Shown: positions 1 through 8,366, counted from the stretch's first letter. The stretch: DNA of 25,217 nt from an uncultured Akkermansia sp. (GCA_904501955.1 CAJGCY010000022.1:1-25217); one strand, 5' to 3'. A program made the numbers and translations. The notes: a model not told the origin generated them from the sequence alone.

Positions 1-140
1 CTCGAATATTAGGGGGAAGCCTACCGGTGGTTTCGTCGCTTCGCGACTCCACCACCGGCTACTGTCTTTCGCCCCTATCGGGGCTTAAAATTCCGCTCGC
101 TTCGCTCGCAAACACCTTTTCAACTTCCGATTTATCGAGC
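1..140. repeat. Right end of a CGATAAATCGG inverted-repeat element, cut by the window edge
   Basis: The inverted core TTCAACTTCCGATTTATCG lies at 119-137 and matches the right-hand cores of the other elements in the window. Inside it are the same kinds of modules: a GCCCC-tat-CGGGGC hairpin near 71-84, a GCTCGCTTCGCTCGC stretch near 94-108, and an arm around 21-58 pairing ACCGGTGG with CCACCGG. The left end lies outside the window, so total length is unknown. No protein-coding content is credible. Confidence 0.8.
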
Positions 141-178
141 AAAGCACAGCGGCAGCAAACACTTTCTTGAACAGAGGC

Positions 179-556
179 TTACCTTATATCATCACCGCCG
201 TGCACACTCTCCTCCATGGGCACATAGGCAACGGTGGCCTCCGTGATACCGGTGTGGGGGTAAACAATCGTGTTACCGCCCATAGATGCAGCACGGCGTT
301 TAATAGCCTGCACCATTTCCTCATTACCGAGGTCAAGCTTCGCATCATTGTGAATCAGGAACCGCCCCACCACCACAGCACCGGGGTGGTGCGGCAACAT
401 CGGTAAAAACTCCACCTCATAATCAGCCACCACCGGGCGCGGGCCTACTATCTCATTGGGCACCATCTCCCAATTTCTGACAATACGGGGCTCACCATTT
501 TGTGTACAAGCACCGGTGACCAAGGCCACACCCATCATTAAAATTGCTTTTTTCAT
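179..556 (-). CDS. Small lipoprotein, DUF4156/RcsF-like (tentative)
   Basis: This 125-residue protein starts with a short signal sequence (MKKAILMMGVALVTGAC) and a lipobox-like VTGAC with the candidate acylated Cys17. The -3 position is Thr, which is atypical but tolerated. A lipid-anchored envelope protein is therefore likely. The C-terminal half contains NEEMVQAIKRRAASMGGNTI, which resembles the motif of small DUF4156/RcsF-like lipoproteins in which Ala-rich helix residues precede a G-N-T-(I/V) strand. That family link comes from motif memory only and the function is unknown. The gene reads away from lpxA; the nearest good promoter is at 838-865, so its mRNA could include the small ORF at 570-830. 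No Shine-Dalgarno sequence is visible before the ATG. Confidence 0.7.
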   Translation of the reverse strand: MKKAILMMGVALVTGACTQNGEPRIVRNWEMVPNEIVGPRPVVADYEVEFLPMLPHHPGAVVVGRFLIHNDAKLDLGNEEMVQAIKRRAASMGGNTIVYPHTGITEATVAYVPMEESVHGGDDIR

Positions 557-569
557 GGCTTAACAGGCA

Positions 570-830
570 TTAATACTCCTCTGCGGGCTTAAAACGACAG
601 CAAAAAACACAATTTCCGGCACTCAATAAACGTACGCAGATACACCCTACCTCCTGCTCTACCTTATACGAATCATACTCTGACGGAGGGCGCGGTGAAA
701 AACGCCCCACTTTCTCCGGTGACAACACAGCGGAGCGCAACACCGACACCAAACGCCTATTACTCATTGTACGCATCTGCGCGTAATCAGATGTCGGCAA
801 CAGCAATGTAGGTATTCGCTCCGTTTTCAC
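570..830 (-). CDS. Small Cys-rich hypothetical ORF, doubtful
   Basis: This is an 86-codon open frame with a GTG start, ending 13 bases before the lipoprotein start on the same strand. It resembles no family I know. Its C-terminal third holds five cysteines (positions 63, 65, 74, 77, 78). The promoter at 838-865 would start transcription at about the GTG itself, so translation would be leaderless from GTG or begin at an internal ATG (codon 19 at 776 or codon 22 at 767). None of these starts has a clear ribosome-binding site. It may instead be untranslated leader of the lipoprotein gene. Confidence 0.3.
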   Translation of the reverse strand: MKTERIPTLLLPTSDYAQMRTMSNRRLVSVLRSAVLSPEKVGRFSPRPPSEYDSYKVEQEVGCICVRLLSAGNCVFCCRFKPAEEY

Positions 831-837
831 GCGCTCG

Positions 838-865
838 AATATACACCAATTCTGCGTTTTGTCAA
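838..865 (-). promoter_or_regulatory. Sigma70-type promoter for the minus-strand lipoprotein region
   Basis: Reading the minus strand, TTGACA (865-860) is followed after 16 bases by TATATT (843-838). This is near consensus. Predicted transcription starts near 831, directly at the GTG of the small ORF and about 275 bases before the lipoprotein ATG. Confidence 0.6.
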
Positions 866-980
866 GCGGTATCCACTCGTATTCTTCCTTATCTCCGCAG
901 TATCACACGCCTACGCCTCGCAGTCAAGCTCCCCCATAGTAAACTTTGTTTAAGTTTTTTTGTTTTTGGCCATTTTTTGC

Positions 981-1009
981 TTGAAGCCGTGGGGTGTTAG
1001 CGTTAGAAT
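981..1009 (+). promoter_or_regulatory. Promoter of the lpxA operon, leaderless spacing
   Basis: TTGAAG (981-986) and TAGAAT (1004-1009) are separated by 17 bases. The lpxA ATG begins at 1016, seven bases after the -10 end, so the predicted transcript starts at the start codon. An AAACTTTGTTTAAGTTTTTT stretch at 941-960 just upstream resembles the outer arm of the repeat elements and may be a relic. Confidence 0.6.
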
Positions 1010-1015
1010 GCAGCT

Positions 1016-1798
1016 ATGGCTCAGATTCATCCCACAGCAATTATTGATCCGACCGCAGAATTGGCGGACGATGTAACAGTAGGGCCGTACTGCGTTGTAG
1101 GCCCGCACGTGAAGCTCGGTTCCGGCTGCGTATTGCACAGCCACGTCGTAATCGGCGGGCCCTCCACCTTCGGCAAAGGCAACGAGTTTTTCCCCTTCTC
1201 CGTTATCGGCTTGAAGACGCAGGACCTCAAGTACAAAGGCGAACCCACCTTCCTTGAAGTGGGTGACTACAACGTATTCCGAGAGAATTGCAACATCAAC
1301 CGCTCCACAACTCCGGAGACCAAGACCATCATCGGCAGCCACAATCTTTTCCTTATCAACAGCCACTGTGGTCACGAGTGCCAGGTGGGCAACCACTGCA
1401 TTCTGTCCGGTTACGCAGGCGTGGCAGGGCACTGCACCATCGGTGACTGGGCAATCATCGGCGGTTGCGCAGCACTGCACCAGTTTGTGCGCATCGGTGA
1501 GCACGCCATGGTTGGCGGTTGCGCCCGCATCGTACAAGACGTTGCACCGTACATGATAGCAGAAGGCAACCCGGCACAGCTGCGCACCATCAACAGCATC
1601 GGTCTGCAGCGCCGTGGGTTTGAGGAGGCGGACATCCGCGCTCTCAAGTTTGCCTACCGCAAGCTCTTCCTTGATAAAAAGAGCGTCGTGACGGATAACA
1701 TTCCCGGCGTACTTGAAGACGAGAAATACGGCAGCAACCCGCACGTACTGAGGCTTGTAGAGTTCCTTCGCGCCTCTGAGCGCGGCTTCACCCGCTGA
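1016..1798 (+). CDS. lpxA: UDP-N-acetylglucosamine O-acyltransferase (LpxA)
   Basis: LpxA catalyses the first step of lipid A synthesis, moving a 3-hydroxyacyl chain from acyl carrier protein to UDP-GlcNAc in the cytoplasm. The 260-residue length is normal for the family. The N-terminal two thirds are hexapeptide repeats forming a left-handed beta helix, with [IV]-G motifs through about residue 190. INSHCGHEC at 114-122 matches the active-site segment, with His120 at the position of the catalytic base of the E. coli enzyme; the HQF segment at 155-157 is also conserved. The C-terminal helical part (about 195-260) completes the fold. The gene overlaps the next one in TGATG, so the two are probably translationally coupled. 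Unlike in proteobacteria, lpxD, fabZ or lpxB are not adjacent. Confidence 0.96.
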   Translation: MAQIHPTAIIDPTAELADDVTVGPYCVVGPHVKLGSGCVLHSHVVIGGPSTFGKGNEFFPFSVIGLKTQDLKYKGEPTFLEVGDYNVFRENCNINRSTTPETKTIIGSHNLFLINSHCGHECQVGNHCILSGYAGVAGHCTIGDWAIIGGCAALHQFVRIGEHAMVGGCARIVQDVAPYMIAEGNPAQLRTINSIGLQRRGFEEADIRALKFAYRKLFLDKKSVVTDNIPGVLEDEKYGSNPHVLRLVEFLRASERGFTR

Positions 1799-2463
1799 TG
1801 AAACAGCACATCATCTTCGACTTGGACGGCACCTTGGTGGATTCTCTACCCGGGATTGCGGAAGGCGTGAACCGCGCACTCCGCGCCCTGAGCCTGCCGG
1901 AGCACAGCCCGAGTGCCGTCCGGAAGATGATAGGTAGCGGTGCGGCAAACCTCTGCGCCAAAGCCCTGGGGTATGAGGATGCCACACACACTCCGCCGGC
2001 GGAGTTGGAGGCGCTGCACAGCGTCTTCCGCAAAGAATACCCCACCTGCTGGCAAGGAGACTACACGCTCCCCTATGCGGGAATAAACGCCATGCTTGCC
2101 GAACTGAGCACGCAGGGAGCCTACTTGGCCGTGCTCTCCAATAAACCGCATGATGTGACAGAGCCGATGGTGCGCGAGCTCTTCCCGCAAATTCCGTTCA
2201 GTTTCATTATGGGCTACAGCGGGCGCTTCCCCCGCAAACCCGCGCCGGATGCCCTGCTCTACATGGCGGAGCAATGGGGAATCCCCCCGGAAGACATCAC
2301 GCTGGTAGGCGATTCATTGTTTGACGCCACCACCGCAGCCAATGCCGCCTGCTCACCGGTTTTAGTGGCTTGGGGCTACGCGGAAACAGCGGAGCTGCAA
2401 GCCTACCCCGCCCCGCTCTTCCACACGGTGGACGACTTGCAAACATACCTGCTCAATCACTGA
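1798..2463 (+). CDS. HAD-superfamily phosphatase, phosphoglycolate phosphatase-like
   Basis: This 221-residue protein has all HAD motifs. Motif I is DLDGT with nucleophile Asp8 and acid/base Asp10, motif II is Ser114 in VLSNK, the Lys of motif III is in RKPAPD (about 147), and motif IV is GDS with Asp172 and Asp176. An alpha-helical cap lies between about residues 15 and 85. This is the layout of Gph/PGP enzymes and related sugar-phosphate phosphatases, such as those clearing 2-phosphoglycolate. The exact substrate cannot be read from the sequence. Its ATG overlaps the lpxA stop (TGATG), and rlmH follows after nine bases, so it is a middle operon gene. Confidence 0.88.
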   Translation: MKQHIIFDLDGTLVDSLPGIAEGVNRALRALSLPEHSPSAVRKMIGSGAANLCAKALGYEDATHTPPAELEALHSVFRKEYPTCWQGDYTLPYAGINAMLAELSTQGAYLAVLSNKPHDVTEPMVRELFPQIPFSFIMGYSGRFPRKPAPDALLYMAEQWGIPPEDITLVGDSLFDATTAANAACSPVLVAWGYAETAELQAYPAPLFHTVDDLQTYLLNH

Positions 2464-2472
2464 TTCCACGCC

Positions 2473-2913
2473 ATGGATTTCATTATACTCGCTGCAGCTA
2501 AGCCCTCTATTGCCTACGCACGCCAAGGCGTTGCGTTTTTTGAGGAACGCCTCCGCCCCTTCGGCAAGGTAGAAATCCGCTATGTAAAGGCGGGCTCCTC
2601 GGAGGAGGTATCCGCCCGGCTGCTGGAGGCCAGCAAAGGTTGCCTGCGCATTGCCATGGATGAGCGCGGGGAAAACTGGACCTCCCGCGAGCTTGAAAAA
2701 CGCGCCAAAGATTGGCAAATGCGCGCGGTAAAGCACGTTGCTTTCCTCATCGGCGCGGCGGATGGCCACACCCCTGCCCTGCGCCAAGCCTGTGACCATG
2801 TACTGTCCCTCGGGCGCCACACCATGCAGCATGAGCTCGCCCTCGTGGTGCTGCTGGAGCAAATTTACCGCTTGCACACCATGCTGGCAGGCACCCCCTA
2901 CCACAGAGACTAA
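2473..2913 (+). CDS. rlmH: 23S rRNA pseudouridine-1915 N3-methyltransferase (RlmH)
   Basis: RlmH is a small SPOUT methyltransferase that uses S-adenosylmethionine to methylate pseudouridine 1915 in helix 69 of 23S rRNA, probably on the assembled 70S ribosome. The 146-residue length is slightly below the usual 155-160. Recognisable segments are MDERG (62-66), the SAM-binding knot loop FLIGAADG (91-98, usually IGGADG), and the C-terminal HELALVVLLEQIYR...PYHR, which is highly diagnostic. The family works as a homodimer. The gene sits nine bases after the HAD phosphatase and eleven before a small membrane protein, all one operon. No Shine-Dalgarno sequence is visible. Confidence 0.95.
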   Translation: MDFIILAAAKPSIAYARQGVAFFEERLRPFGKVEIRYVKAGSSEEVSARLLEASKGCLRIAMDERGENWTSRELEKRAKDWQMRAVKHVAFLIGAADGHTPALRQACDHVLSLGRHTMQHELALVVLLEQIYRLHTMLAGTPYHRD

Positions 2914-2924
2914 GCCCCCCGCCT

Positions 2925-3350
2925 ATGAAATTCATACGCCTTTCCGTATTTTCCATCCTAGTGGCATGGCTGGTCATTAGCCTGTGGGGCTGGTTCATCG
3001 GTGGTGGTTGCTCCTGCGGTGCAATGTTCCGCATCATCGGCTTCACCACTTGGGGCTTTGGGCTCTGCATATCACCTCTGTTATTGATAGCACCGACGGA
3101 ATGCAACAAAACCACGCAGCGCTTGGGCTTGGCCTCCCCATTACCCTTTTACAAACTCATTCCGCTACTGTTGCATAGCGGGCTGTTAGTCTTCTTTGCT
3201 CTTGATTTACCCTGTGCCAAAAGCGGAGATGGTGAAATCATCGCCGTTGCGGGAATCCCGGCAGCCGTACTCATCAACTCCACAAGCCTCTCGCTGGCTA
3301 TCTTGCTCCATTGGGGCTACAAAAAGCTCAGCCCCACGCGAAAGCGCTAG
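2925..3350 (+). CDS. Small four-helix membrane protein, unknown function
   Basis: I do not recognise a family. The 141 residues hold four probable membrane segments at about 5-27, 33-56, 78-95 and 105-130, and a basic tail (KKLSPTRKR). A GGGCSCG motif follows the first helix. It starts eleven bases after rlmH on the same strand and is probably the last gene of the lpxA operon. The repeat element begins about 25 bases after its stop, and no separate terminator is seen. Confidence 0.65.
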   Translation: MKFIRLSVFSILVAWLVISLWGWFIGGGCSCGAMFRIIGFTTWGFGLCISPLLLIAPTECNKTTQRLGLASPLPFYKLIPLLLHSGLLVFFALDLPCAKSGDGEIIAVAGIPAAVLINSTSLSLAILLHWGYKKLSPTRKR

Positions 3351-3374
3351 CTTCGTAAACACTTGCTCTTTGCG

Positions 3375-3878
3375 CGACAAATCGGAAGTTGAAGGGGTGA
3401 TGGTGGGAAAATTTTGCGAGCCGCAGGCGAGCGGAATTCAGAGCCCCGGAGGGGCGCCATACAATAGCCCGGCGGTGGAGCCCCGTAAGGGGCGGAACCC
3501 CGGGAACCGCCCCCAAAAAGTAAATGCGACCCCCGGGGTGGCATAAAGCGTGGCACGAAATACGGCATTGTTTCAAAATGCCGCAAACACCAAAAACACG
3601 CGCCAGCCCCGGCTCGGAGCTCCGCTTCGCTACGGTCCTCGCCATGATATGTCGGCCTACGCTGCGTCGCTTCGCTCCGTCGCTCCGGGCTCAATTTTCT
3701 TTTTTTACGCTACCCCGGGGTTCCGCGGCTTCGCCGCTCCACCGCCGGGCTATTTTATAGCGCCCCTCCGGGGCTCAAATTTAGGCTCCCGTCTTCGCTG
3801 CTGCGCAGCTACGCCGAGGCAGGCGCTTGCGCTCGCAAATCATCCTACAATCTCCTTTTCAACTTCCGATTTATCAAG
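3375..3878. repeat. Long inverted-repeat element, about 504 bp between cores
   Basis: The left core CGACAAATCGGAAGTTGAA (3375-3393) faces the right core TTCAACTTCCGATTTATCAAG (3858-3878). The interior is a chain of hairpin modules: GCCCCGGAGGGGC near 3442, AGCCCCGTAAGGGGC near 3480, and a stem CGGCATT/AATGCCG at 3563-3583 that is identical in two other elements. Conserved blocks read into AGCTCCGCTTCGCTACGG. The same interior appears in inverted orientation at 23749-24392. Open frames across it are products of GC-rich repeats and not genes. It fills the gap between two convergent genes. Confidence 0.85.
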
Positions 3879-3893
3879 CTGTTTAAAGGGTGC

Positions 3894-4160
3894 TTAATTG
3901 CCTAAGCCATAAAGCCCCAAGCAGCCAATTCCCATACCGAAAGCAGCAAGGAAGAAACGCGCGAGGGGGCTATCCGTTTCCAACACGTAGTATAACAAAC
4001 ACAAACTGCAAAGCAGCATAAAGCTGCATTCAAGCGTGCTTTCATCCTTAAATTGACTCATAAAGGCTTTGCTGACGTAGTAGCCACTCAGTGCACCGAA
4101 GGTGCCGCTGCGACGAGCAAAGAACCCCTGTTCTTCATCATTGTGTGTAGTATTAGCCAT
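3894..4160 (-). CDS. Small membrane protein, unknown function
   Basis: This is an 88-residue protein with no recognised family. Residues 1-40 are soluble and charged; two probable membrane segments follow at about 45-60 and 68-87, forming a hairpin that ends in GLYGLGN. The stop lies about 15 bases from the core of the repeat element, so the element abuts the gene's 3' end. A weak -10-like TACAGA lies only three bases before the ATG. Being short and unplaced, it is called with moderate confidence. Confidence 0.5.
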   Translation of the reverse strand: MANTTHNDEEQGFFARRSGTFGALSGYYVSKAFMSQFKDESTLECSFMLLCSLCLLYYVLETDSPLARFFLAAFGMGIGCLGLYGLGN

Positions 4161-4218
4161 AATTCTGTATTGGTTATTTTTTAGAGATTAAGGACAACAA
4201 TCATCAGTTGCCACATTA

Positions 4219-4247
4219 AACAAGACGCATGGAGAATGCGTTTTGTT
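4219..4247. other. Isolated 12-bp hairpin between two minus-strand genes
   Basis: AACAAGACGCAT (4219-4230) pairs with ATGCGTTTTGTT (4236-4247) with one G-T wobble and a five-base loop. No T-run follows directly on either strand, so it is not a standard terminator. It lies in the 152-base gap 4161-4312 and could be an operator or an RNA stem. Confidence 0.4.
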
Positions 4248-4312
4248 CTGAACAATACAGAAAAAAAATCGTTTTATCTGAACCGGCAGCGAGCTTTCCC
4301 GTTGCGTAGAAG

Positions 4313-5044
4313 TCACTCAAACAAATCGCTCAATTCTTTGCAATCAAAGAATCTGCATTCAGTGAGGCGGCGTTTATGCTCAGCAAAATCGAGCTCAAAA
4401 TTCTTTTTTCGTTGACCGAAGAAAAAAATGTGCTCAGCGGATAAGGACTCCGTCCCAACGGAAGAAGCTAACTCCTCCAACTCCTCGCCATAATCCATAG
4501 CGGAAGCAACCAAACCCGCCACAAGAGGCGCGGAAGACGCATCCACCGCCTCATCCAGAAGCATGATGATAACCTCCTGATTATTAGCCACAAGCTCCGC
4601 AACATAGGGAGCCATATCCGGGCCGGGGCGCACCTCCGGCGAAATCAACGGGAGCAAATACAACGCAGCATTGAGGGCGTCCGACTCATAGCAATGGCAA
4701 GCCTTGAGGCGAGCCATTGCGGCATCCACCGTATCGGAAACCACGGCACACCGTGACGCAAACGACTTCGTGAAATCCGCACTGGCAGAAGACTCTCCTG
4801 CGGACTGAAGGGTAGCATGCAGCTGGCGAATCAACAAAATATCCACCGCCACGCGCGAGGCTACCAAATCCGCATCCGTCACATCCTGCACTCCGGCGAG
4901 CGCATTGCTCAGGTCCTCATAGGTGGAAATGAGGCTGTCCGCACTGCGCTCAATTTCCGCCCCCTCCGCAGCATGAGCAGCGGGCGCTACACAGACAACG
5001 GCAGGCAACAAAAACAAGGCTGTGGCAGAATACATGAGACGCAT
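4313..5044 (-). CDS. Secreted helical protein, unknown function
   Basis: The frame is open from 5119, but the ATG at 5044 is preferred because the protein then begins with a clear Sec signal peptide (MRLMYS, a hydrophobic core, and APAAHA before a cleavage site near residue 25). The mature part of about 218 residues looks largely helical and acidic, with Cys99, Cys116, Cys118, Cys230 and Cys235 that could form disulfides in the periplasm. I recognise no domain. A weak promoter (TTGCAG-17-TACTCT) lies just upstream on the minus strand. It is divergent from leuS, sharing a gap of 140 bases. Confidence 0.65.
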   Translation of the reverse strand: MRLMYSATALFLLPAVVCVAPAAHAAEGAEIERSADSLISTYEDLSNALAGVQDVTDADLVASRVAVDILLIRQLHATLQSAGESSASADFTKSFASRCAVVSDTVDAAMARLKACHCYESDALNAALYLLPLISPEVRPGPDMAPYVAELVANNQEVIIMLLDEAVDASSAPLVAGLVASAMDYGEELEELASSVGTESLSAEHIFFFGQRKKNFELDFAEHKRRLTECRFFDCKELSDLFE

Positions 5045-5145
5045 GACAAGCACAGAGTAACAAAGAAAAACGTGCACTGCAAGGCAAAATCCACCGCAAA
5101 GTGCGGTTAAATGTGACATCCACCCCCCAAAGCGCGGGAAAAGGC

Positions 5146-5174
5146 TTGATTTTCATGCGTGGGTATTATATAGT
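5146..5174 (+). promoter_or_regulatory. leuS promoter; fixes the leuS start
   Basis: TTGATT (5146-5151) and TATAGT (5169-5174) are 17 bases apart. Transcription should start near 5181, four bases before the ATG at 5185. The promoter lies inside the upstream extension of the open frame (back to 5101), so that extension is not translated. Confidence 0.65.
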
Positions 5175-5184
5175 CGCGCGCGAC

Positions 5185-7758
5185 ATGTCAGAACGCAAAA
5201 ATCCGTATCCTTTTGATGTTTTTGAGCCCAAGTGGCAAGCCACCTGGGACGCCGAGAAGACTTTCAAAGTACTCAACCCCGGAGAAGAGGGATTCGACGC
5301 CGGCAAGCCGAAGTGCTATGTGCTGGATATGTTCCCCTACCCGAGCGGCGCAGGCCTGCACGTGGGACACCCCGAGGGGTACACCGCCACGGACATCGTG
5401 AGCCGTTACAAGCGCATGATTGGCTACAACGTGCTGCACCCCATGGGCTGGGACTCCTTCGGTCTGCCCGCGGAGCAGTACGCCATCAAGACCGGCCAGC
5501 ACCCCTCCATCACCACCTACGCCAACATCGACAACTTCCGCCGCCAGCTGAAGATGCTCGGGTTCTCCTACGACTGGGATCGCGAGGTGGCCACCACCGA
5601 CCCCACTTATGTGAAGTGGACGCAGTGGATTTTCCTGCGCCTTTACAACTCTTACTACAACGAGGAGCTCAAGAAGGCTTGCCCCGTCAGCGAGCTTGAG
5701 GCCAAGGGCTGGACCCGCGAGCAGATTGACAATGTGCGCCTTGCCTACGTGGCTGAGGGCATGGTAAACTGGTCCCCGGACATGGGCACCGTGCTGGCAA
5801 ATGAAGAGGCTGAGGAGTGGAAGAGCAAGGGCCACACCGTAGAGCGCCGCAAGCTGCGCCAGTGGATGCTGCGCATCACCGCCTACGCCGAGCGCCTGAT
5901 TGACGAGCTCGAGCCGCTCGATTGGCCGGAGAGCATCAAGCTACTGCAGCGCAACTGGATTGGCAAGTCTGAAGGTGCGGAGGTAAACTTCACCTGCCAG
6001 GGCAACACCATCACCGTATACACCACGCGCCCGGACACCCTTTTCGGCGCCACCTACATGGTGCTCGCCCCTGAACATGAGCTGGTAAACAGCATCACCA
6101 CCGCCGAGCAGAAGGAAGCTGTAGAGGCCTACAAGGCCGCCTGCGCCGCCAAGAGCGACTTGGAGCGCACCGAGCTCAGCAAGGACAAGACCGGCGTGTT
6201 CACCGGCGCCTATGCCGTGAACCCCGTGAACGGCCGCGAAATTCCCATTTGGATTGCAGATTACGTGCTCACCGGCTACGGCACGGGCGCCATCATGGCA
6301 GTACCCGCACACGACAGCCGTGACTTTGAGTTTGCCACCAAGTTCGGTCTGCCCATCATTCAGGTGGTACAGCCGGACAGCGCCGACACCGCTTGGCAGA
6401 ACTTCTGCGGTTATGACGGCACCATGGTGAACTCCGAGCACCTGAACGGCCTGAGCGTGCCCCAAGCCAAGAAGCAGATGACTGCATGGCTGGAGGAGCA
6501 AGGCTACGGCTGCGGTAAGGTAAACTACAAGCTGCGCGATTGGCTCTTCAGCCGTCAGCGCTACTGGGGTGAGCCCTTCCCCATCATCTGGAACAGCAAA
6601 GATGGCAACCACTACGCCATCCCCGAGAGCGAGCTGCCCCTGCTGCAGCCTGAGATGGAAGACTTTAAGCCCAGTGGTGACCCCCGTGGCCCCTTGGTGA
6701 AGGCTTCCAACTGGATTCAGTACTCCGAGGACTTCACCCGCGAGACCAACACCATGCCCCAGTGGGCCGGCTCTTGCTGGTACTACCTGCGCTACCTCGA
6801 CCCGAAGAATGAGAAGGCATTCGTAGACCCGGAGGTAGAGAAGTACTGGATGGGTGGTAACAACCCCGGCGGTGTAGATTTGTACGTGGGTGGCACGGAG
6901 CACGCTGTGCTGCACTTGCTCTACGCCCGTTTCTGGCACAAGGTGCTCTACGATTACGGTTTGGTCACCACGAATGAGCCCTTCAACAAGCTGGTGAACC
7001 AGGGTCTCATCCTCGGTGAGGACAGCCAGAAGATGTCCAAGAGCCGCGGCAACGTGGTGAACCCGGATGACATTGTGCGCGAATACGGTGCAGACTCCCT
7101 GCGCCTGTATGAGATGTTCATGGGTCCCCTCAAGGAGGTGAAGCCCTGGCAGACCAAGGGTGTAGAGGGCATCAGCCGCTTCTTGGCTCGTGTGTGGCGT
7201 GTGGCCATGGTCGAGAACCAGGAGGGCGAGTGGGTACTCTCCGACAAGATTACCGCTGACGACAACGGCGAGGTAACACCCGTGCGCAAGGAGGTGCACA
7301 AGACCATCAAGAAGGTTACGGAAGACATCGAGGCGATGAGCTTCAACACCGCCATCTCCAAGATGATGGAGTGCACGAACGCCATGACTTCCGCTGCCAC
7401 CGTATGCGTAACGGATTACGTGCAGCTGCTGCACGTGCTCAATCCCTTCGCCCCGCACCTCACGGAAGAGCTTTACAGCATCCTGCGTGAGAAGTTCACC
7501 ACCCTGCCCGCCTGCCAGCTCTGCCAGCAGGTATGGCCGAGCTACAACCCCGAGTACCTCGTGGAGAACACGAAGGAAATCGTGATTCAGGTGAACGGTA
7601 AGCTGCGCGACAAGATTACCGCTGCTGCGGATGCCTCCAAGGAAGAGCTGGAAGCCGCCGCCCTCGCCTCCGCTCGCGTGCAGGAGTTCATCTCCGGCAA
7701 GACCATCCGCAAGGTGGTGGTCGTCCCCGGTCGTTTGGTCAACATCGTTGCCAACTGA
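5185..7758 (+). CDS. leuS: Leucine-tRNA ligase
   Basis: This class I synthetase of 857 residues charges tRNA-Leu. The HIGH-type motif is HVGH at 59-62, inside the typical PYPSGAGLHVGHPEGY segment, and KMSKS is at 616-620. The CP1 editing domain is inserted between them: its Thr-rich TTRPDT motif is at 280-285 and HDSRD at 376-380, whose final Asp matches the conserved editing aspartate. The C-terminal end carries the VNGKLRDK segment of the tRNA-contacting domain. Length and order match bacterial LeuRS. The start at 5185 is supported by the promoter at 5146-5174 and by the family's N-terminus (NPYPFDVFEPKWQ). Codon use is strongly biased to GC-ending codons, as for a highly expressed gene. 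A strong terminator follows. Confidence 0.98.
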   Translation: MSERKNPYPFDVFEPKWQATWDAEKTFKVLNPGEEGFDAGKPKCYVLDMFPYPSGAGLHVGHPEGYTATDIVSRYKRMIGYNVLHPMGWDSFGLPAEQYAIKTGQHPSITTYANIDNFRRQLKMLGFSYDWDREVATTDPTYVKWTQWIFLRLYNSYYNEELKKACPVSELEAKGWTREQIDNVRLAYVAEGMVNWSPDMGTVLANEEAEEWKSKGHTVERRKLRQWMLRITAYAERLIDELEPLDWPESIKLLQRNWIGKSEGAEVNFTCQGNTITVYTTRPDTLFGATYMVLAPEHELVNSITTAEQKEAVEAYKAACAAKSDLERTELSKDKTGVFTGAYAVNPVNGREIPIWIADYVLTGYGTGAIMAVPAHDSRDFEFATKFGLPIIQVVQPDSADTAWQNFCGYDGTMVNSEHLNGLSVPQAKKQMTAWLEEQGYGCGKVNYKLRDWLFSRQRYWGEPFPIIWNSKDGNHYAIPESELPLLQPEMEDFKPSGDPRGPLVKASNWIQYSEDFTRETNTMPQWAGSCWYYLRYLDPKNEKAFVDPEVEKYWMGGNNPGGVDLYVGGTEHAVLHLLYARFWHKVLYDYGLVTTNEPFNKLVNQGLILGEDSQKMSKSRGNVVNPDDIVREYGADSLRLYEMFMGPLKEVKPWQTKGVEGISRFLARVWRVAMVENQEGEWVLSDKITADDNGEVTPVRKEVHKTIKKVTEDIEAMSFNTAISKMMECTNAMTSAATVCVTDYVQLLHVLNPFAPHLTEELYSILREKFTTLPACQLCQQVWPSYNPEYLVENTKEIVIQVNGKLRDKITAAADASKEELEAAALASARVQEFISGKTIRKVVVVPGRLVNIVAN

Positions 7759-7785
7759 TAGCGCGCTCAACCACGCCATTTTCAT

Positions 7786-7822
7786 CCCCGTTGCTGTTTT
7801 TTACGGCAACGGGGATTTTTTT
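7786..7822 (+). terminator. Rho-independent terminator of leuS
   Basis: CCCCGTTGC (7786-7794) pairs perfectly with GCAACGGGG (7806-7814), followed by A and seven T residues (7816-7822). It ends 64 bases after the leuS stop. Confidence 0.9.
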
Positions 7823-7899
7823 GTAAACAAAGTCACGAAAACAAACGTCTACCGTACCAAAAACCATTATCTTACACAGTATAACCCACATTATATATT

Positions 7900-8247
7900 A
7901 TGAGCCGTAGTTGGAGAAAAAAAAGATCGAATATCCTTATGATGCATGATGACAGAGGCCGAAAAATGCGCCTTACCGCCAATATACAAAAATGCTACAC
8001 CCCACATTTCAGAGATTTCCGTGTAGCAAACGAAACACGCGAGTTTCGCCAATATGGCAGCTTTTGCGCAGCACAAACTCGCCACGAGCTCCGCATCCGC
8101 AAAAAGACCATCCCCCTCGATCCTTGGCTCTTTTTCCACTTAAAGTATCAACCCATCGGTCCGCGTGATAAAACAGTTCGTCGCCGTGCCGCGCTCAAAG
8201 ATGCCGTAAAAGCCATGGATGCCGCTCTATTCTACAATGGAGTCTGA
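7900..8247 (+). CDS. Small basic hypothetical protein
   Basis: I recognise no family for this 115-residue, Arg/Lys-rich protein (MSRSWRKKRS at the start, KTVRRRAALKDAVK near the end). It has no signal peptide or membrane segment, and the charge would suit nucleic-acid binding, which is only a guess. TATAAC (7880-7885) and TATATT (7894-7899) just before the ATG are candidate -10 elements. If the second is used, translation would have to begin at an internal ATG (codon 14 or 15). The gene stands alone between the leuS terminator and the repeat remnant, with a more AT-rich composition than leuS. Confidence 0.5.
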   Translation: MSRSWRKKRSNILMMHDDRGRKMRLTANIQKCYTPHFRDFRVANETREFRQYGSFCAAQTRHELRIRKKTIPLDPWLFFHLKYQPIGPRDKTVRRRAALKDAVKAMDAALFYNGV

Positions 8248-8366
8248 TGTTAAGCCGCAGCTTCAAGCACCTTTTGTGCGAGAGCTCCCCCCCAACGATG
8301 GCATAGGTTCGGGAATAATGAGCGAGCATTCATCCGCATGGGAACTTCTAATAAGTCATCTGTGTC

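Noticed and set aside
3347..3897. Several open frames with similar translations (MARNTALFQNA type) in the repeat elements, also at 15357 and 23968
   Set aside because: They run through hairpins and terminal repeats, occur in more than one frame and strand, and have no promoter or coding bias. The similarity reflects repeat DNA.
5941..7785. 614-codon open frame antisense to leuS
   Set aside because: It mirrors the strongly biased codon use of leuS, has no recognisable domain, and leuS is certain on the other strand.
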